This document shows positions 35,235 through 46,347 of a stretch of DNA of 64,000 nt, one piece after another. The DNA lies in assembly GCA_020746835.1 (NCBI GenBank), contig JAGPNK010000004.1, forward strand, positions 2,542,001 through 2,606,000. The letters run 5' to 3'. The notes beneath the pieces were generated by a model. That model was not told the DNA's origin and did not search any database. It saw only the letters and a program-made list of their open reading frames with translations. The stretch is from Stachybotrys elegans (taxonomy: Eukaryota > Ascomycota > Sordariomycetes > Hypocreales > Stachybotryaceae). Numbering within the stretch: the stretch's first letter is position 1; each line of letters starts with the position of its first letter. Made by a program: the position numbers and the translations under genes.

Positions 35235-35780
35235 CTAACGACACAGGAAAGCTTTCTGGCAGCATGTGCATGAGTTCATGTACCCGCACGTCCAGCAGTA
35301 GGACGAATCAGGGCCCAGTTTGGTGTACCTGCCAGCATACCACATATCCCCAGTGATAGCGCCCCAGCCATTGTAACCCATATTGCTGAGCTCGATTGTG
35401 AAGGGAAGTGGCGATGTAAGAGATTTGTACTGAGGGTTCCAGGGAACTTTGGTATCCCACTGAACGAGCTTTTTACAAGCCCCATCGTACAGGTGGAAGT
35501 ATGTCTCGATCCAGACCCTGCAGAACTGCATACCGAAGTTGCACGAGTCCATGGGCGTTGGGCTGCACATCCTGGGCGTTCCGTCAGGGTTCACCTGACC
35601 TGGGTCCCGGAATTCCATGTCACCCTCCTCATGGCTATCGCTTGAGGCAACGAGTTCGGTGGTGACGTTGTGGGCAGCCTCAGAGGCTGTTCCGACTGCC
35701 CTGGAGCTGGGCGGCTCAGGAGAGGGAAGTCCCAGAGCCACTGGGGCGAGGAGGGCGAGGAAGAAGTGGCTGAGAAGCAT
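35235..35780 (-). CDS. Small secreted cysteine-rich protein, 181 aa
   Basis: Single exon. The signal peptide (MLLSHFFLALLAPVALG) is followed by a Pro/Ser/Glu-rich propeptide-like stretch to about residue 60. A compact domain then carries ten cysteines (MC, SC, FC, AC, YC, TC, SC, CC, LC), ending in SCTCCQKAFLCR. Aromatic and Gly residues (NMGYNGWGAITGDMWYAG) suggest a small beta-rich fold. A TATA box lies 110 bp upstream. No family recognised. Secreted, cysteine-rich and single-exon make it an effector or antimicrobial candidate, but this is inference. Confidence 0.75.
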   Translation of the reverse strand: MLLSHFFLALLAPVALGLPSPEPPSSRAVGTASEAAHNVTTELVASSDSHEEGDMEFRDPGQVNPDGTPRMCSPTPMDSCNFGMQFCRVWIETYFHLYDGACKKLVQWDTKVPWNPQYKSLTSPLPFTIELSNMGYNGWGAITGDMWYAGRYTKLGPDSSYCWTCGYMNSCTCCQKAFLCR

Positions 35781-35889
35781 CTCGGTAAATCAATTTGGGA
35801 AGAGAAGCAGTGAGATGTAGAGGATGGCTTTGGGTGTGCGAAAGCTGCTTGCTGGCTGTCTCTTAGCATCGATGGGAGATGCTTCGTGA

Positions 35890-35897
35890 TATTTATA
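35890..35897 (-). promoter_or_regulatory. TATA box of the 181-aa secreted protein gene
   Basis: TATAAATA on the minus strand, about 110 bp upstream of the ATG at 35780. Confidence 0.55.
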
Positions 35898-38139
35898 CTT
35901 CAACAGGCACTCAATTGCTTCTATGGATTCATAATATTGACAGGAGACTTTTCGTCCTCGTCTCCTGATTCATCACTTGGCATGCGGATTTCCGTTTGTA
36001 TCGAGGCAGTGGGCTGATAAGAGGCGCATGCCTTGCCTCTCCCACGTACGTCTAGGATAGGAAGGACATACATACCTCACCGGACAGCTGCATCGGCCTC
36101 TCGGCTGGAAATGTCACTCCATGTCTTGGCTGAGACGGCATCGATGCCATAAAGCCAGCAAGACAAGAGATTTCGACCCTGGTGGATATCCATTTGTCTG
36201 GCTAGGAAGAACATTCATACTCAACTGACATGGTGCTTTAATGTAGCTTACTGTTATAAAGCAAGAAATTCAACTTCAGCTTTGTAGCATGAAACTCACA
36301 TATTGCTCGCATCTGTGAATATAGTTCAAGTTTACATTCCTCCCTAATTATCCCCCTTTGCTATCCCCCCTTTATCAGAGTCCTTGCACCGCACGCTCTA
36401 TCACGGCCAACAGGGCCCAATGAGGCAGCGGGTCTAACTGGAGGATGCAGTCCTTCGCAGTGAGCATGGGAACCATCTTGACATAATAGGCCAGCTTGAG
36501 AGGTTACTCTTGGCACTTGATAACTTGGCAAGCTTTTCATTCCTGTGCCACGCCACTACATGGTGGTTGAGAGTGGATTATCCCCTCGAGTTTGCGACAG
36601 CCCGAGGTGACAGCCATCATTCACAAGGATATCAGCATGGGCGCTGATTCAGCACTCATGGGTGTAGATAACCTTGCCGCTTCCGCGCAGCTGTCAAATG
36701 GACGGCGATGGATGCCCATAACTGACAGTCGATCTCCCGAGGCACGCCGAGGTCTGCAATCATACCATTCCTTTGTGCGGTTCGAGGTCAACCCCTTCGG
36801 CATCGCCGATGTCGACAGAACCGCTTCTTCTTGCTCTCTGGCTTCGAGATGGATCCAGGACATTGGTCCATTTCTCACAAAGGCCCAACTAAAGATTGCC
36901 ATGGAGATGAGAAGTCACAAGAAGATGCACTCCTCCGATCAGAGTGTAAGACGCTGAGTGTGGACCCGGCCGAACCCATTATTGGTTCGCAGACTCTCTC
37001 TAACAGTTCAGATTGAGATAACGATTGGCTCGATGGAGAGTCCACACAAAACCTCTTCGGCAAGCTGCATACCAACGAATCAATGGATTACAGTGGTCCA
37101 GGTGGCGTATGCTCCAAATATATTTCGCTAACCAATTCCATACTAGGGTTACCCCTTACTCCGCGCATAGCCATAAGGGGTCCCTGGCCATCTTCGGTCC
37201 GCTGTGCTCCGTCAGCCACCTGAACACGCGATCCCGAACTCCACCAAGATCCAGACCTGTGGCCATGCTCTTGTTGTTGTGGGTCAGTGGTTATGCTAGT
37301 CGAAGGCGGCGCCGAGAGAGAGAGAGTGCTCCGAATCGCGTCACGTTCTGACAACACAGCCTACTCGTATACAACAGCCCTGAATTGCTGTGATCCTAGA
37401 TTCGCTATGCTCGCCGATTTTGGGCATGACACCAGCCTACAGGTTTTGTCGCCTGCTCGATTGCACACAAATGTCCCACGGGACACAGTGCTATCTGTAG
37501 AGGATTCACCACCTAGCGGGTTTCGGCGGTGGATCGAGCTCCATGATCGATTTCGGGGCTGTCGGAATGGGTCGGTGGTATCGTATTGGCGAAATTGCCC
37601 ACCTGAGAAGTGGGAGATTTGAGCCTGTTGTTCATGCCCTCGATCAAGCCTGGGATGAGAGAAGCAGTGTTCCAGCATCAATGAGACCTCTCAGTTCGAT
37701 TACTGATACCTGCAGCAACAATGATAAGGCTCACTCGCAAACACCTGCGTAATTCCCCTTATCAGAGCTGAGCTGGATCCCTGCCCATCGTCTGATTGTC
37801 TCCTGCACCACCCCACGCATCGCTTACTGTTTGAGTCCACATTGGGGTGTGCAGCCCGAGAAGCAATTTCACACCAGCCCCGTGACATTCAGCTTCATTC
37901 CTAATAATAGGCGTCCACCGTCTGTATTGTCTTTTGTGGGATCTGAACAGAAGCTATAACGGTCGTGTTATGCGGGATGGCTGAAGCTACGGGCCAGCAG
38001 TGGAAATGCCACTCCTCGACGAACCGTTCAGCACAGACGTCGCGAAACACATTCTCGCTGATCCCATACGTCCAAGGGTCAACTGATACTTGGTCTTCAT
38101 GGCCCTATCTACCGTATCCCCGTAGCTAACCAAGCCGGC
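35898..38139. other. Long intergenic region, nothing recognised
   Basis: About 2.2 kb with only short frames on both strands. None shows a recognisable domain or a consistent set of splice signals. Confidence 0.45.
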
Positions 38140-40266
38140 TCAAGCAAATAACATCTTGCCGTCTGATCGGCCATTCTCAGCGTTTGCGATTGCGATGACC
38201 ATAGCCAGTGCCTGATCTGGTGTGTTGACAAAGCGAATCCCCAGCTCTCCTCCGGCATCGTCATAAGGCACAACCTTTGATACGAGGCTCCAACCTCCAC
38301 TGCCATCCACTGTCACTGGTCCAGTCTCCACACCGTCGACGAATACCTCCACTGAGCTAAGCAGACCTGAGGCGGAACTATCCACCTTGCCCGATATCTC
38401 AATCCTTCCATCACCAAGCTTCTTGGCCCAGATATCCATCCTTGGCGGCCGTGTGCCGAGAATTTCTCTTGTCGCGACAGACGGGATCTGGTCTGTCGGC
38501 AACGCGGGGGTTCGAGGCGGAGGTATTCGTTTCGCATGGGCCTTCTCAAAGGCATATGCGTAGCTGAGCAAGGAATTATCATCATATGCTCTTGAAGCAA
38601 ACGTGAGGCCCATCGGCATCCCGCTCCCCTTGAGCAGGCCCATGGGGACGGTCACGGTGGGGATGCCGTATTGCCGGATGGCGTAATTGCCATTCGAGAA
38701 GAAGACGCCGTTGCGCCAGCCGTGAACCGCCGACTCGTTGTTTGTCTCGACATCTTGGCGGCCGACGTCACCGGCGGCGGGGAACACGACCGCATCGAGG
38801 CCGCGCTCAGTCATCCAGTCCTCTAGATAGCGCTTGCGATGCTTCTCGACAGCTTCGAGGGCTTCTTTCACACCTGGCACCGAGTATATGCTCAATCCAC
38901 TGCGATGCTTGGCCATGTCCACCCAGCTGGAGTTGTTCAGCGCTCGGTCGCGGAATCTGTTGCCATACCGATCTGCCAATGTTCCTGGCAGCTGAGGGAA
39001 TATCGCCTCTCCGTCTACCTGAGCGAGGCTGGTGATACCAGATACTGATTGGTCGTTTACCATGGCTAGAAAATCGTCCATCGCATAAGCCGCGAGCTCA
39101 GGAGGGCCAAACCCGGGCAATTCTGGTCTCGAGCCAGGGAGAGGGTATTTAGTCTCCCATGCAGCCTCGCTGGGTACCTCGGATTCCGTGACAAGAGGAA
39201 AGTCGACATCTTCCACAGTCGCACCGAGAGACTCGAGCGTAGTGCGCGCTTTTGACCACAGCTCAATCACAGAGGGACTTACCCATACAGGAACAGCGGC
39301 AGGGTCCTTTTCGCCAATGTACATCCTAGGCACGCCGATTCGTTTGCCAGCAAGCGTTGCTTGGACCGCCAAAGACTTGTATCCTTCAGGTGGTCTCATT
39401 TCGCTCGCCCGGGGGAGACTAATGAACGGCTGTCCGCGCCAGAAATCACAAGTCGTATCCTCGTCTTCTTGAACAATGACATCCAGCAGACTCAGGAGAT
39501 CCCGGATGGTTCGAGTATATGGCACCACCACATCGGCCAGAGGGAAAAGGGGCCAATTACCGCGGATGGACAACACTCCACGAGAGGGGGTATAGGCCAC
39601 AAGCCCATTGTTGGATGCGGGCGACCGTCCGGAGGACACAGTCTCTTCGGCCATGCCGATGACGCTCATGCTAGATGAAGTTGAAGTCCCAGCACCATTA
39701 GAAGAGCCCGAAGCATACGCAGCTGTTAGATAGTCCTGGCTATATGGGCTATCGGCTCTCCCATACACGCCACGTTGCATACCGCCATTGGCCATGGGCG
39801 GCATGTTGGTCTTCCCTAGTATGATGCCGCCTCCCGAGCGGATTAGACCAGTCGTGAAGGCATCGGTGCGAGCTGTCAGGTCCTTGAATGCTGGGGAACC
39901 TGAAGCCACCGTCATGCCTTCTACCATATAACTATCCTTGAGCGACACGGGGATGCCTTCGAGCTCCGATCGAATCGTTCCACTGGCGGCCCGGTGGTTG
40001 TCCGAAGCCTGGGCTAGCTCAAAGACGTCGGTGTTGATCACCGGGATGGAGTTGAGGCGAGGGCCACGTCGGTCATAGCGGGCGACCCGATGAAGGTGCT
40101 TGGCAGCCAATTGGACGGCATTGATGCGTCCCTGCTGTAGCGCCTGTTGAAGTTCCTCGATGGTTGCTTCCACAATGCTCAAGGCCTGCCTGTGTCAGCT
40201 ACTGAAGGATCTAGCCGATGGGTTTATTCGATTCTCCGTGTACATTCGGTCTGTGCTTCTTACCAT
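38140..40266 (-). CDS. Amidase-signature family enzyme, 682 aa
   Basis: The long frame has no suitable ATG at its 5' end. A start is recovered from a first coding exon that is only the ATG (40266-40264), directly followed by a GTAAGA donor. The intron is 40263-40186 (acceptor GACACAGGCAG), and exon 2 is 40185-38140, giving MALSIVEATIEEL. The protein has the amidase signature: LKDSYMVEG (Lys about 84), the Ser/Gly loop GSSNGAG (cis-Ser about 163) and EETVSSGRSPASNNGL, with the nucleophile Ser about 186 in the place of the usual DGS. These enzymes hydrolyse C-N bonds of amides by a Ser-cisSer-Lys triad. A C-terminal extension of about 110 residues beyond the catalytic domain looks beta-rich. 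No signal peptide. Substrate unknown. Confidence 0.85.
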
Positions 40267-40979
40267 TTTGGACACAAAGTAATTCGTATCCGGCTTTTTG
40301 TTGGGTCACTGGTTTTGAAAAACATGTACCTCCTTGGTGTTCTCAGCACTTATAAGCCCTAGGCAACCAAAGAGATTAATGGGCAGAGGGCGATGAAGAT
40401 AACACCGGACCCCACAATAGCGTCTAGGGAGGGATTTGTAAAAAGAAACGCATCTAGAGATAAGAGTAGTGGGATCGCTAGCTATTGCCAATTTGGTGGA
40501 TGGGGGAAGAAGTATTTAACGACCGACCATGTGAGCTTTATGTTTCTACTATAGAAAAGCAAATCAAGTACAAACATATCAGGGCATTTAACAACTCGCC
40601 CACACTACCCAGCCAGAGCGACTCTGACATAGGAATGTGCATAGCCATAATGAGGTCTGCAATGCTTTTGCGAGATGAACTTATAAACCTGTAAAGTTTG
40701 CATCGTGACGCAGATTTGTATCTGTTTGAAAGAAATAGTAGACGCCTTTTTCATAACAATTTGAACCTCAAGAAAGTAGTAACAGGACAGGTGCGAGTCC
40801 AGCCGTCACAACTCACACAAGCCCAGTTTTGATCTAGGGTAGCATGTCCATGATTGGTGGGGCCAGAAGCCGATCCACGTGACATCCCTTTGGGATAAAG
40901 AACTCTAGGCTGCCGCCCCGGGACATGGCCTTTGTCACCTTGACACAGACACGTCTTCTCGCAAAGGATAACGGGTAGC
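40267..40979. other. Intergenic spacer between divergent genes
   Basis: Contains the upstream regions of the amidase gene (minus) and the XPB-like relic (plus). No gene seen. Confidence 0.5.
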
Positions 40980-43150
40980 ATGGCCCCGAAACGAAAGCTG
41001 CAATTCAATTGCGACATAGAAAGTCCAAATAGCAATTCCGTACGGCTACCAGACAGCCAAGACCCTGACGACGCGTCTCGCGACTTGAATGAGAACCTGG
41101 ACGAGGTGAATACTGTGCTTGTGCGGAATATCCAGAAGTTTGACATTTCGGCGTTTCCGTACGAGCTTGGTCCTGGCCTTTTCGATCTTGCAACCGGACT
41201 TTTTGAGAAGAATGACTTTACTGCTCTCGCCCTCAAGCCTGACCATCAAGCCCGGCCGCTGCGCGTAGATGGTTGCGCGAGATTGGTTCTCGAGAAGTTC
41301 CATCCTTTGGTCTCTCAGGTGCAAGAGTTCCTGGTCACCATTGCAGAGCAAATATCGCGGCCTGATTTCCTGCATGAATACAGACTCACGACGCACAGCC
41401 TCTACGCTGCTGTTTCGGTGGGACTCACTGCCGACGACATCATCAAAACCTTGGCTCGTTTCTCTAAGAATGAGATGCCACAAAATGTCATTCGGTATAT
41501 TCAGCACTGTGGAAGGAGATACGGGATGGTGAAATTGGTGCTGAGGAACGGCAAATATTATCTCGAAACCGTAGACCTTGCAACCCTTCAAATGCTCCTG
41601 CAAGACACTCGGATTCGACATTGCCGCGTCCAGGATCAAGCGGCGACACACAAGGTATTCAAGCCAATTGGGGCTCCCGTCGCCGGGACCAAGGCTGCTG
41701 AGAGAGTGCGTGAAGCCGAGGGTTTATCAGGGGCTCGTACCATCGTAGACGACATGCAGGATTCCAATGCAGCGACAATACATCATACACTACACAATGA
41801 AGAAGAAGATGATGAGGACCAGCGAGTTGTTCATAGTTTTCAGATCGCTGACGACAAAGTTGGGGCTGTGGCAGAGAGATGCCTAGCTCTTCACCATCCC
41901 GCCTTGGAAGAGTACGACTTTAAGAACGACCATGCCAACGCCAATCTTGAAATCGACCTCAGACCTGGCACGTAAATCCGGCCGTATCAGGAAAAGAGCT
42001 TGACCAAGATGTTCGGCAATAGCCGTGAAATGAGCGGCATAATTGTCTTGCCTTGTGGAGCGGGCAAGACTTTGGTGGGCGTGACTGCTGCTTGTACAGT
42101 CAGGAAAGGCGTTGTTGTGCTTGCCACGAGCAACATGTCTGCCATCCAGTGGAAGACGAAAAGATTGAGGACCTGAATTTTCTGATTGGCCCGAAATTGT
42201 ACGAGGCAAACTGGATGGAACTTTCGGAGCAGGGTTTCATCGCCCGAGTACAGTGTGCTGAAGTCTGGTGCCCAATGTCTCCAGAATTCTACGCTCGCTA
42301 CGTTGAAACCAGATCTCGCAGCCGTTCGCTATTTTCCGTCATGAATCCGAGCAAATTCCAGGCCTTCCAGTATCTCATCAAGCATCACGAGAGCCGGGGT
42401 GATAAGATTATTGTATTTTCAGACAATGTATTTGCCCTTGAGGTGTATGCAAAGAAGTTGATGAAGCCTTTTCCTTTTGGAGGAACTGGGAATGCGGAGC
42501 GGCAGGAGATACTAGACTACTTTAGGAACTCGCCTGACTGCAGCACTCTTTTCTTGTCCAAGATAGGGGATACATCGTTGGACTTACCCGAAGCCACATG
42601 TCTGATTCAGATATCTGCACAGTACGGGTCACGACGCCAAGAAGCCCAACGCCTTGGTCGGATCTTGCGAGCCAAGCGACGGAATGAGGATGGGTTCAAT
42701 GCGTTCTTTTACTCGCTGGTATCTAAGGATACTGTAGAAATGGTCTACTCTGCAAAACGTCAAGCCTTCCTGGTCGACCAAGGCTATACCTTCAAGGTCA
42801 TTACAGAACTCAGAGGCATGGATGAAATGTCTGATAAAGCCTTTGATACGACCGAGGCTCGACAGGAGCTACAACAAACAGTCGAAATCGAGATTAAGAG
42901 CAAATCACGGAAGGAAGAGCAGGAAAGCGATGGCGCAGGCCTCATGGCAGACGACAGCATGTTCCATAGACCAGATTGGAAGCCTCCACGACGGGGTGCC
43001 AGGACTGGTTCCCCCAAAAGCTCTAGCGGAGGAGACGCCACGGTAAGCCATGTGTGGGGAAAGACTACGAGTACTAAGACGGGAGATCGTCATAAGCTTT
43101 TCCAGTCCATCGCCCGGGAGAAGAAGAAGAGAAAGGGGCAGCAAGATTGA
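40980..43150 (+). pseudogene. Broken copy of XPB/Ssl2 (RAD25) TFIIH helicase
   Basis: Frame 1 (40980-41975, 331 codons) is the N-terminal XPB region (LKPDHQARPLRVD, FLHEYRLTTHSLYAAVSVGL, YGMVKLVLRNGKYYLET, LEEYDFKNDHANANLEIDL). It stops at TAA, followed at once and in the same frame by [15 protein letters not shown] and the Walker A segment [11 protein letters not shown]. After SAIQW the copy jumps to [21 protein letters not shown] in another frame. So about 100 residues with motifs Ia, II (DEVH) and III are deleted. The C-terminal helicase half then stays open to 43150 ([62 protein letters not shown]). XPB is the ATPase of TFIIH in promoter opening and excision repair and is essential, so an intact copy must exist elsewhere. 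No introns are seen. Confidence 0.85.
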
Positions 43151-43659
43151 GGCTTTGTAGTACGTGGTTGGCACGAATTACAACTCCAGAACGTAATAAC
43201 TGCCGACGATGATAGTTTGCTCACAAAGGCATGCTAGATGGAATCGGGTTTCGTGGGTTTCCCAAGCTATCTACGTGCGTTTTTGACAATAATTGAATCA
43301 CCTAAGAGGACTGGACTCACTCTCTCTGTCCCCCCTCTGTTCTCTCTCTCAGTTCTCGCTCTCTTCTCTCTTTCTACCTCTCCCACTCCTGTTCTCCTTC
43401 ATCGCCTTTTCGCGCCTTTGCTCTCCAAAGACAGTAGAGAAAGCGCTGTTGAGGCCGCCAAATCTGGCGAAAAATGCCGCCCTTTTTAATGGTCATAACA
43501 GTGAGGCGCATGAGATGGTGCGCAGGTCAAGGGCAGCGATCACTGGCTAACCGTGCAGGCCAACCGCCCGTGGCCATCATCGTGGATGCAGATATTTCGC
43601 TGTTCCAAACCTCCCCACCCAATGATTTTCCTCACCCGCACGCCCAAGCTCAGCCGCGC
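43151..43659. other. Intergenic spacer with polypyrimidine tract
   Basis: 43316-43405 is a CT-rich run (CTCTCTCTGTCCCCC type). No gene. It lies between the 3' ends of the XPB copy and the HET gene. Confidence 0.5.
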
Positions 43660-45396
43660 TCAATGTGAGCTCACCGTCCCACGAGCAACATAAAAAAGGG
43701 GAGTTTTCCCGTTTACATCTTCTTGATACTCATCAGCCCCAGAACGAAGAAGCAGCTGGACTATCTCAACATTGCCCCTATATGAGGCAAAGTGAAGCGC
43801 TGCACGCCCACCCCAGTCTGCTGCGTTCACATCGACACCGTCATCTAACTGCTCCTGCACGCCATATTTGTCGCCTTTCCATGCATAAGCCCGAAGAAGG
43901 GCATCCTTGGGTACATCAGCCAGTTTGAGCTCCCGAATTTGTACTGTCACATCCGCGACCTCATTGTACAGGAGTGGAAGCGACTCTGACTCGAGTGATT
44001 CCGGTCTTGACGCAAAGTCAAGGCGGACTGTCGGAGTCTCAGGAGCGTGCGAGAATACCGTCAAGGTGTCCTTTTCGTCATCGAATTCCACGCCAACCTG
44101 CACGTCTCCATGGGCGAAGAGATTGTGAAGTTCTCTCACTTGGCCACCTCCATGGGCGAAGAGATCGTGAAGTTCTCTCACTTGGCCACCTCCATGGGTT
44201 AAGAGATCGTGAAGTTCTCTCACTCGGCCACGTGTTTCCGCGAGCGAAAGCAGTAGGTCTGGTGTTTTGAGATCGCCCTCGTTGAGACGACCAACCAGAG
44301 ACATCGCCGTTCTTCGGGTGGCTTCGCGTTGATCTCCCTTATAGCCGAGAGCCCAGTTCATGATATGTTCTGCCAGTTGGATTATCGGCTGGCTCAACTG
44401 TGGAAGAGTAAATTCCGGCAGTGAGTAATTTGAGCCTAACACTTCTCCAAAGACCAGGAAGCTCCCTGTGTCTCGGAATACCTTTCTATCGCTGTTCGTG
44501 TAGTATGGGTAGAATCGGTTCGGATCATGGGCGTCCTCTGAGATGCCAAGTAAGGCATAGATCTTGTCTCGAGGTCGGCTGGACTTGCTGTCCCTGAACT
44601 TCTCCAGGAGAAAGTGAAGGTAGCGTGTCGATGACCACCAGGTACTCGTGCGGCGGTGAGGCATGATATCTAGTACCGCCTGTGTTTGCTCGTTAACTTC
44701 AAGGCCGATGAGTGATGGTATCCGAGCGAAAGTCCGTGCCGGGCAGGTGTAGTGTCCGCATCTAACCGTAACCATCTTGGCAAGGGCGACTTCCTGGATA
44801 ATCCAAACTCGTTGGAACCAAGGCCTTTCGAGGACTTCTTTGAGAACATTCTTGTGCTCTGAATTTTGGAAGAGACTTGGCGTTTGTCGACTGCACAGCA
44901 CGTACCAGCTATCCATGTTCCAGCCCTGGTGTAATCTCGCGGCTTGGCCATCAATCCTAGTGACCAATTTGAAGAGTACTTCAATGCCCTCGACGGCTTC
45001 ACCCAACCAGACAATGACTTCTTCCGCAGCTGCATAAATGTTCCCCATCTGGCTGACTTGGCTGCTCCTCTCCTCATCATCGCTCTGGTTGATGCAGAGA
45101 GCATCAACCCACAGATAAAGATCTTGGTCCCTGCGCCGAATATGTCGCAAGGCAGCATGCAAACTTTTGCTGACAGAGACCTCGGACTCGTTGACGAGAA
45201 GACGGGGTTCACGTGGGGTATGGTCGTGGTGGCCCCAAGTGTAAGACAGCGCTATATATGGGCATCCTTCTTCAGGGCCCAGAGCCGTTTCGACAAGCTG
45301 GCATTGTATATCGTTGTACCATTCCCCCCCCTGGATGCGAAGGAGTCGAATGGAGTTCTCGGTGAACTGTAATGGCGTATATGGATAGTTACTCAT
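43660..45396 (-). CDS. HET-domain protein with internal repeats and C-terminal ankyrin repeats, 578 aa
   Basis: Intronless frame. The HET domain (about 45-205) has its three usual blocks: YIALSYTWG, LYLWVDALCINQSDDEERSSQ with NIYAAAEEVIVWLGEA, and RPWFQRVWIIQEVALA. Next comes the standard RPRDKIYALLGISED. Residues about 390-431 are three 14-aa repeats (QVRELHDLFAHGGG type). The C-terminus has one and a half to two ankyrin repeats (GGRAALHFASYRGNVEIVQLLL, then NGKTPLFYVARG) and then stops abruptly at a possible GTGAGC donor, so it may be cut short or continue in an unseen exon. HET proteins trigger programmed cell death in heterokaryon incompatibility; partner and trigger are unknown. Confidence 0.88.
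   Translation of the reverse strand: MSNYPYTPLQFTENSIRLLRIQGGEWYNDIQCQLVETALGPEEGCPYIALSYTWGHHDHTPREPRLLVNESEVSVSKSLHAALRHIRRRDQDLYLWVDALCINQSDDEERSSQVSQMGNIYAAAEEVIVWLGEAVEGIEVLFKLVTRIDGQAARLHQGWNMDSWYVLCSRQTPSLFQNSEHKNVLKEVLERPWFQRVWIIQEVALAKMVTVRCGHYTCPARTFARIPSLIGLEVNEQTQAVLDIMPHRRTSTWWSSTRYLHFLLEKFRDSKSSRPRDKIYALLGISEDAHDPNRFYPYYTNSDRKVFRDTGSFLVFGEVLGSNYSLPEFTLPQLSQPIIQLAEHIMNWALGYKGDQREATRRTAMSLVGRLNEGDLKTPDLLLSLAETRGRVRELHDLLTHGGGQVRELHDLFAHGGGQVRELHNLFAHGDVQVGVEFDDEKDTLTVFSHAPETPTVRLDFASRPESLESESLPLLYNEVADVTVQIRELKLADVPKDALLRAYAWKGDKYGVQEQLDDGVDVNAADWGGRAALHFASYRGNVEIVQLLLRSGADEYQEDVNGKTPLFYVARGTVSSH
44106..44231 (-). repeat. Three 42-bp tandem repeats within the HET gene
   Basis: Units 44106-44147, 44148-44189 and 44190-44231 are nearly identical, differing at a few positions. 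Each codes 14 residues (QVRELHDLFAHGGG and variants), so gain or loss of a unit keeps the frame. Confidence 0.85.
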
Positions 45397-46347
45397 CGTG
45401 CAGAGGTTTGGGGGCAGTGTAAACTAAGATGCCATCGATTGGGATTGAAGTATAGCCAAACGCCAACCTTGCATGGGACCATGACACTAGCCGATTATAT
45501 GCTCCTCACTATCCTAAAGGACGAAGCGCTCCCAGTCTTGGAAATCAGCCTTGCTGTCTGTCAAATGCACATTCAAACACACCCAAGACGAGGCAACCTG
45601 AAGGGCGGACTGATTTGAATGCTCACTTCCCAATCAAATTGGAACGCAATACACCACTATGTACTCAACATTGGTTGGAGCCTAGCATAGCCTAGCTGTT
45701 GCTGCCCAACACCCCCGTGTTGCGATTCGGTAACAGCTTTACAGGCTGGTCCAGACCCGACAGTTCCCATTATTATTAATCTTAGGTACAGCCAACCCAC
45801 TTCAAAAGTCAGCAGCGTCTCCGACCAGGCTATTTCTACCGGGAACATGAAAATAAAATTGTTGGAGCATTATGGGAGGTTCAAACAGCGCATCGCTGCA
45901 GGGGATTCGTAGCGACAATGAAGACCAAGGTGCGAGTCGCAAAGGCACTCTGCAAGTCGGCTAATTAGCCCCTCCTGTAGCCAAACGACCCTATCTAGCA
46001 AGGCTACAATCAAGTTACACTTGGTGTCCTTTCCCTTTGTCCTCAGTGGTATGTGATATCATACCGCGCAATTGTGGGTATCATCACCATCATCTACAAC
46101 GAATGCAAATCCGGGTCTTCGTTTGCAGACATCTATATCCGAATGCTGCTACCCACAATCCAGTACGTTTAGTATCACCCCATTTAACACCAGCCGTCAA
46201 GTCGCAGAAGACTTCCGTGTGTTCCAACAGCCAACCAGGCGATGGTGAGTGACTCTCAGACAATGCCACTCTTTGACTCGATTCTGCGGTAACTGCAGAT
46301 TTTGTAGCCTTTTGGATATCCCCTCCATGTCAGTTACCTTCTAGTCG
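45397..46347. other. Intergenic spacer, nothing recognised
   Basis: About 950 bp holding the upstream region of the HET gene and the 3' flank of the P450 gene. No coding region is supported. Confidence 0.5.
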
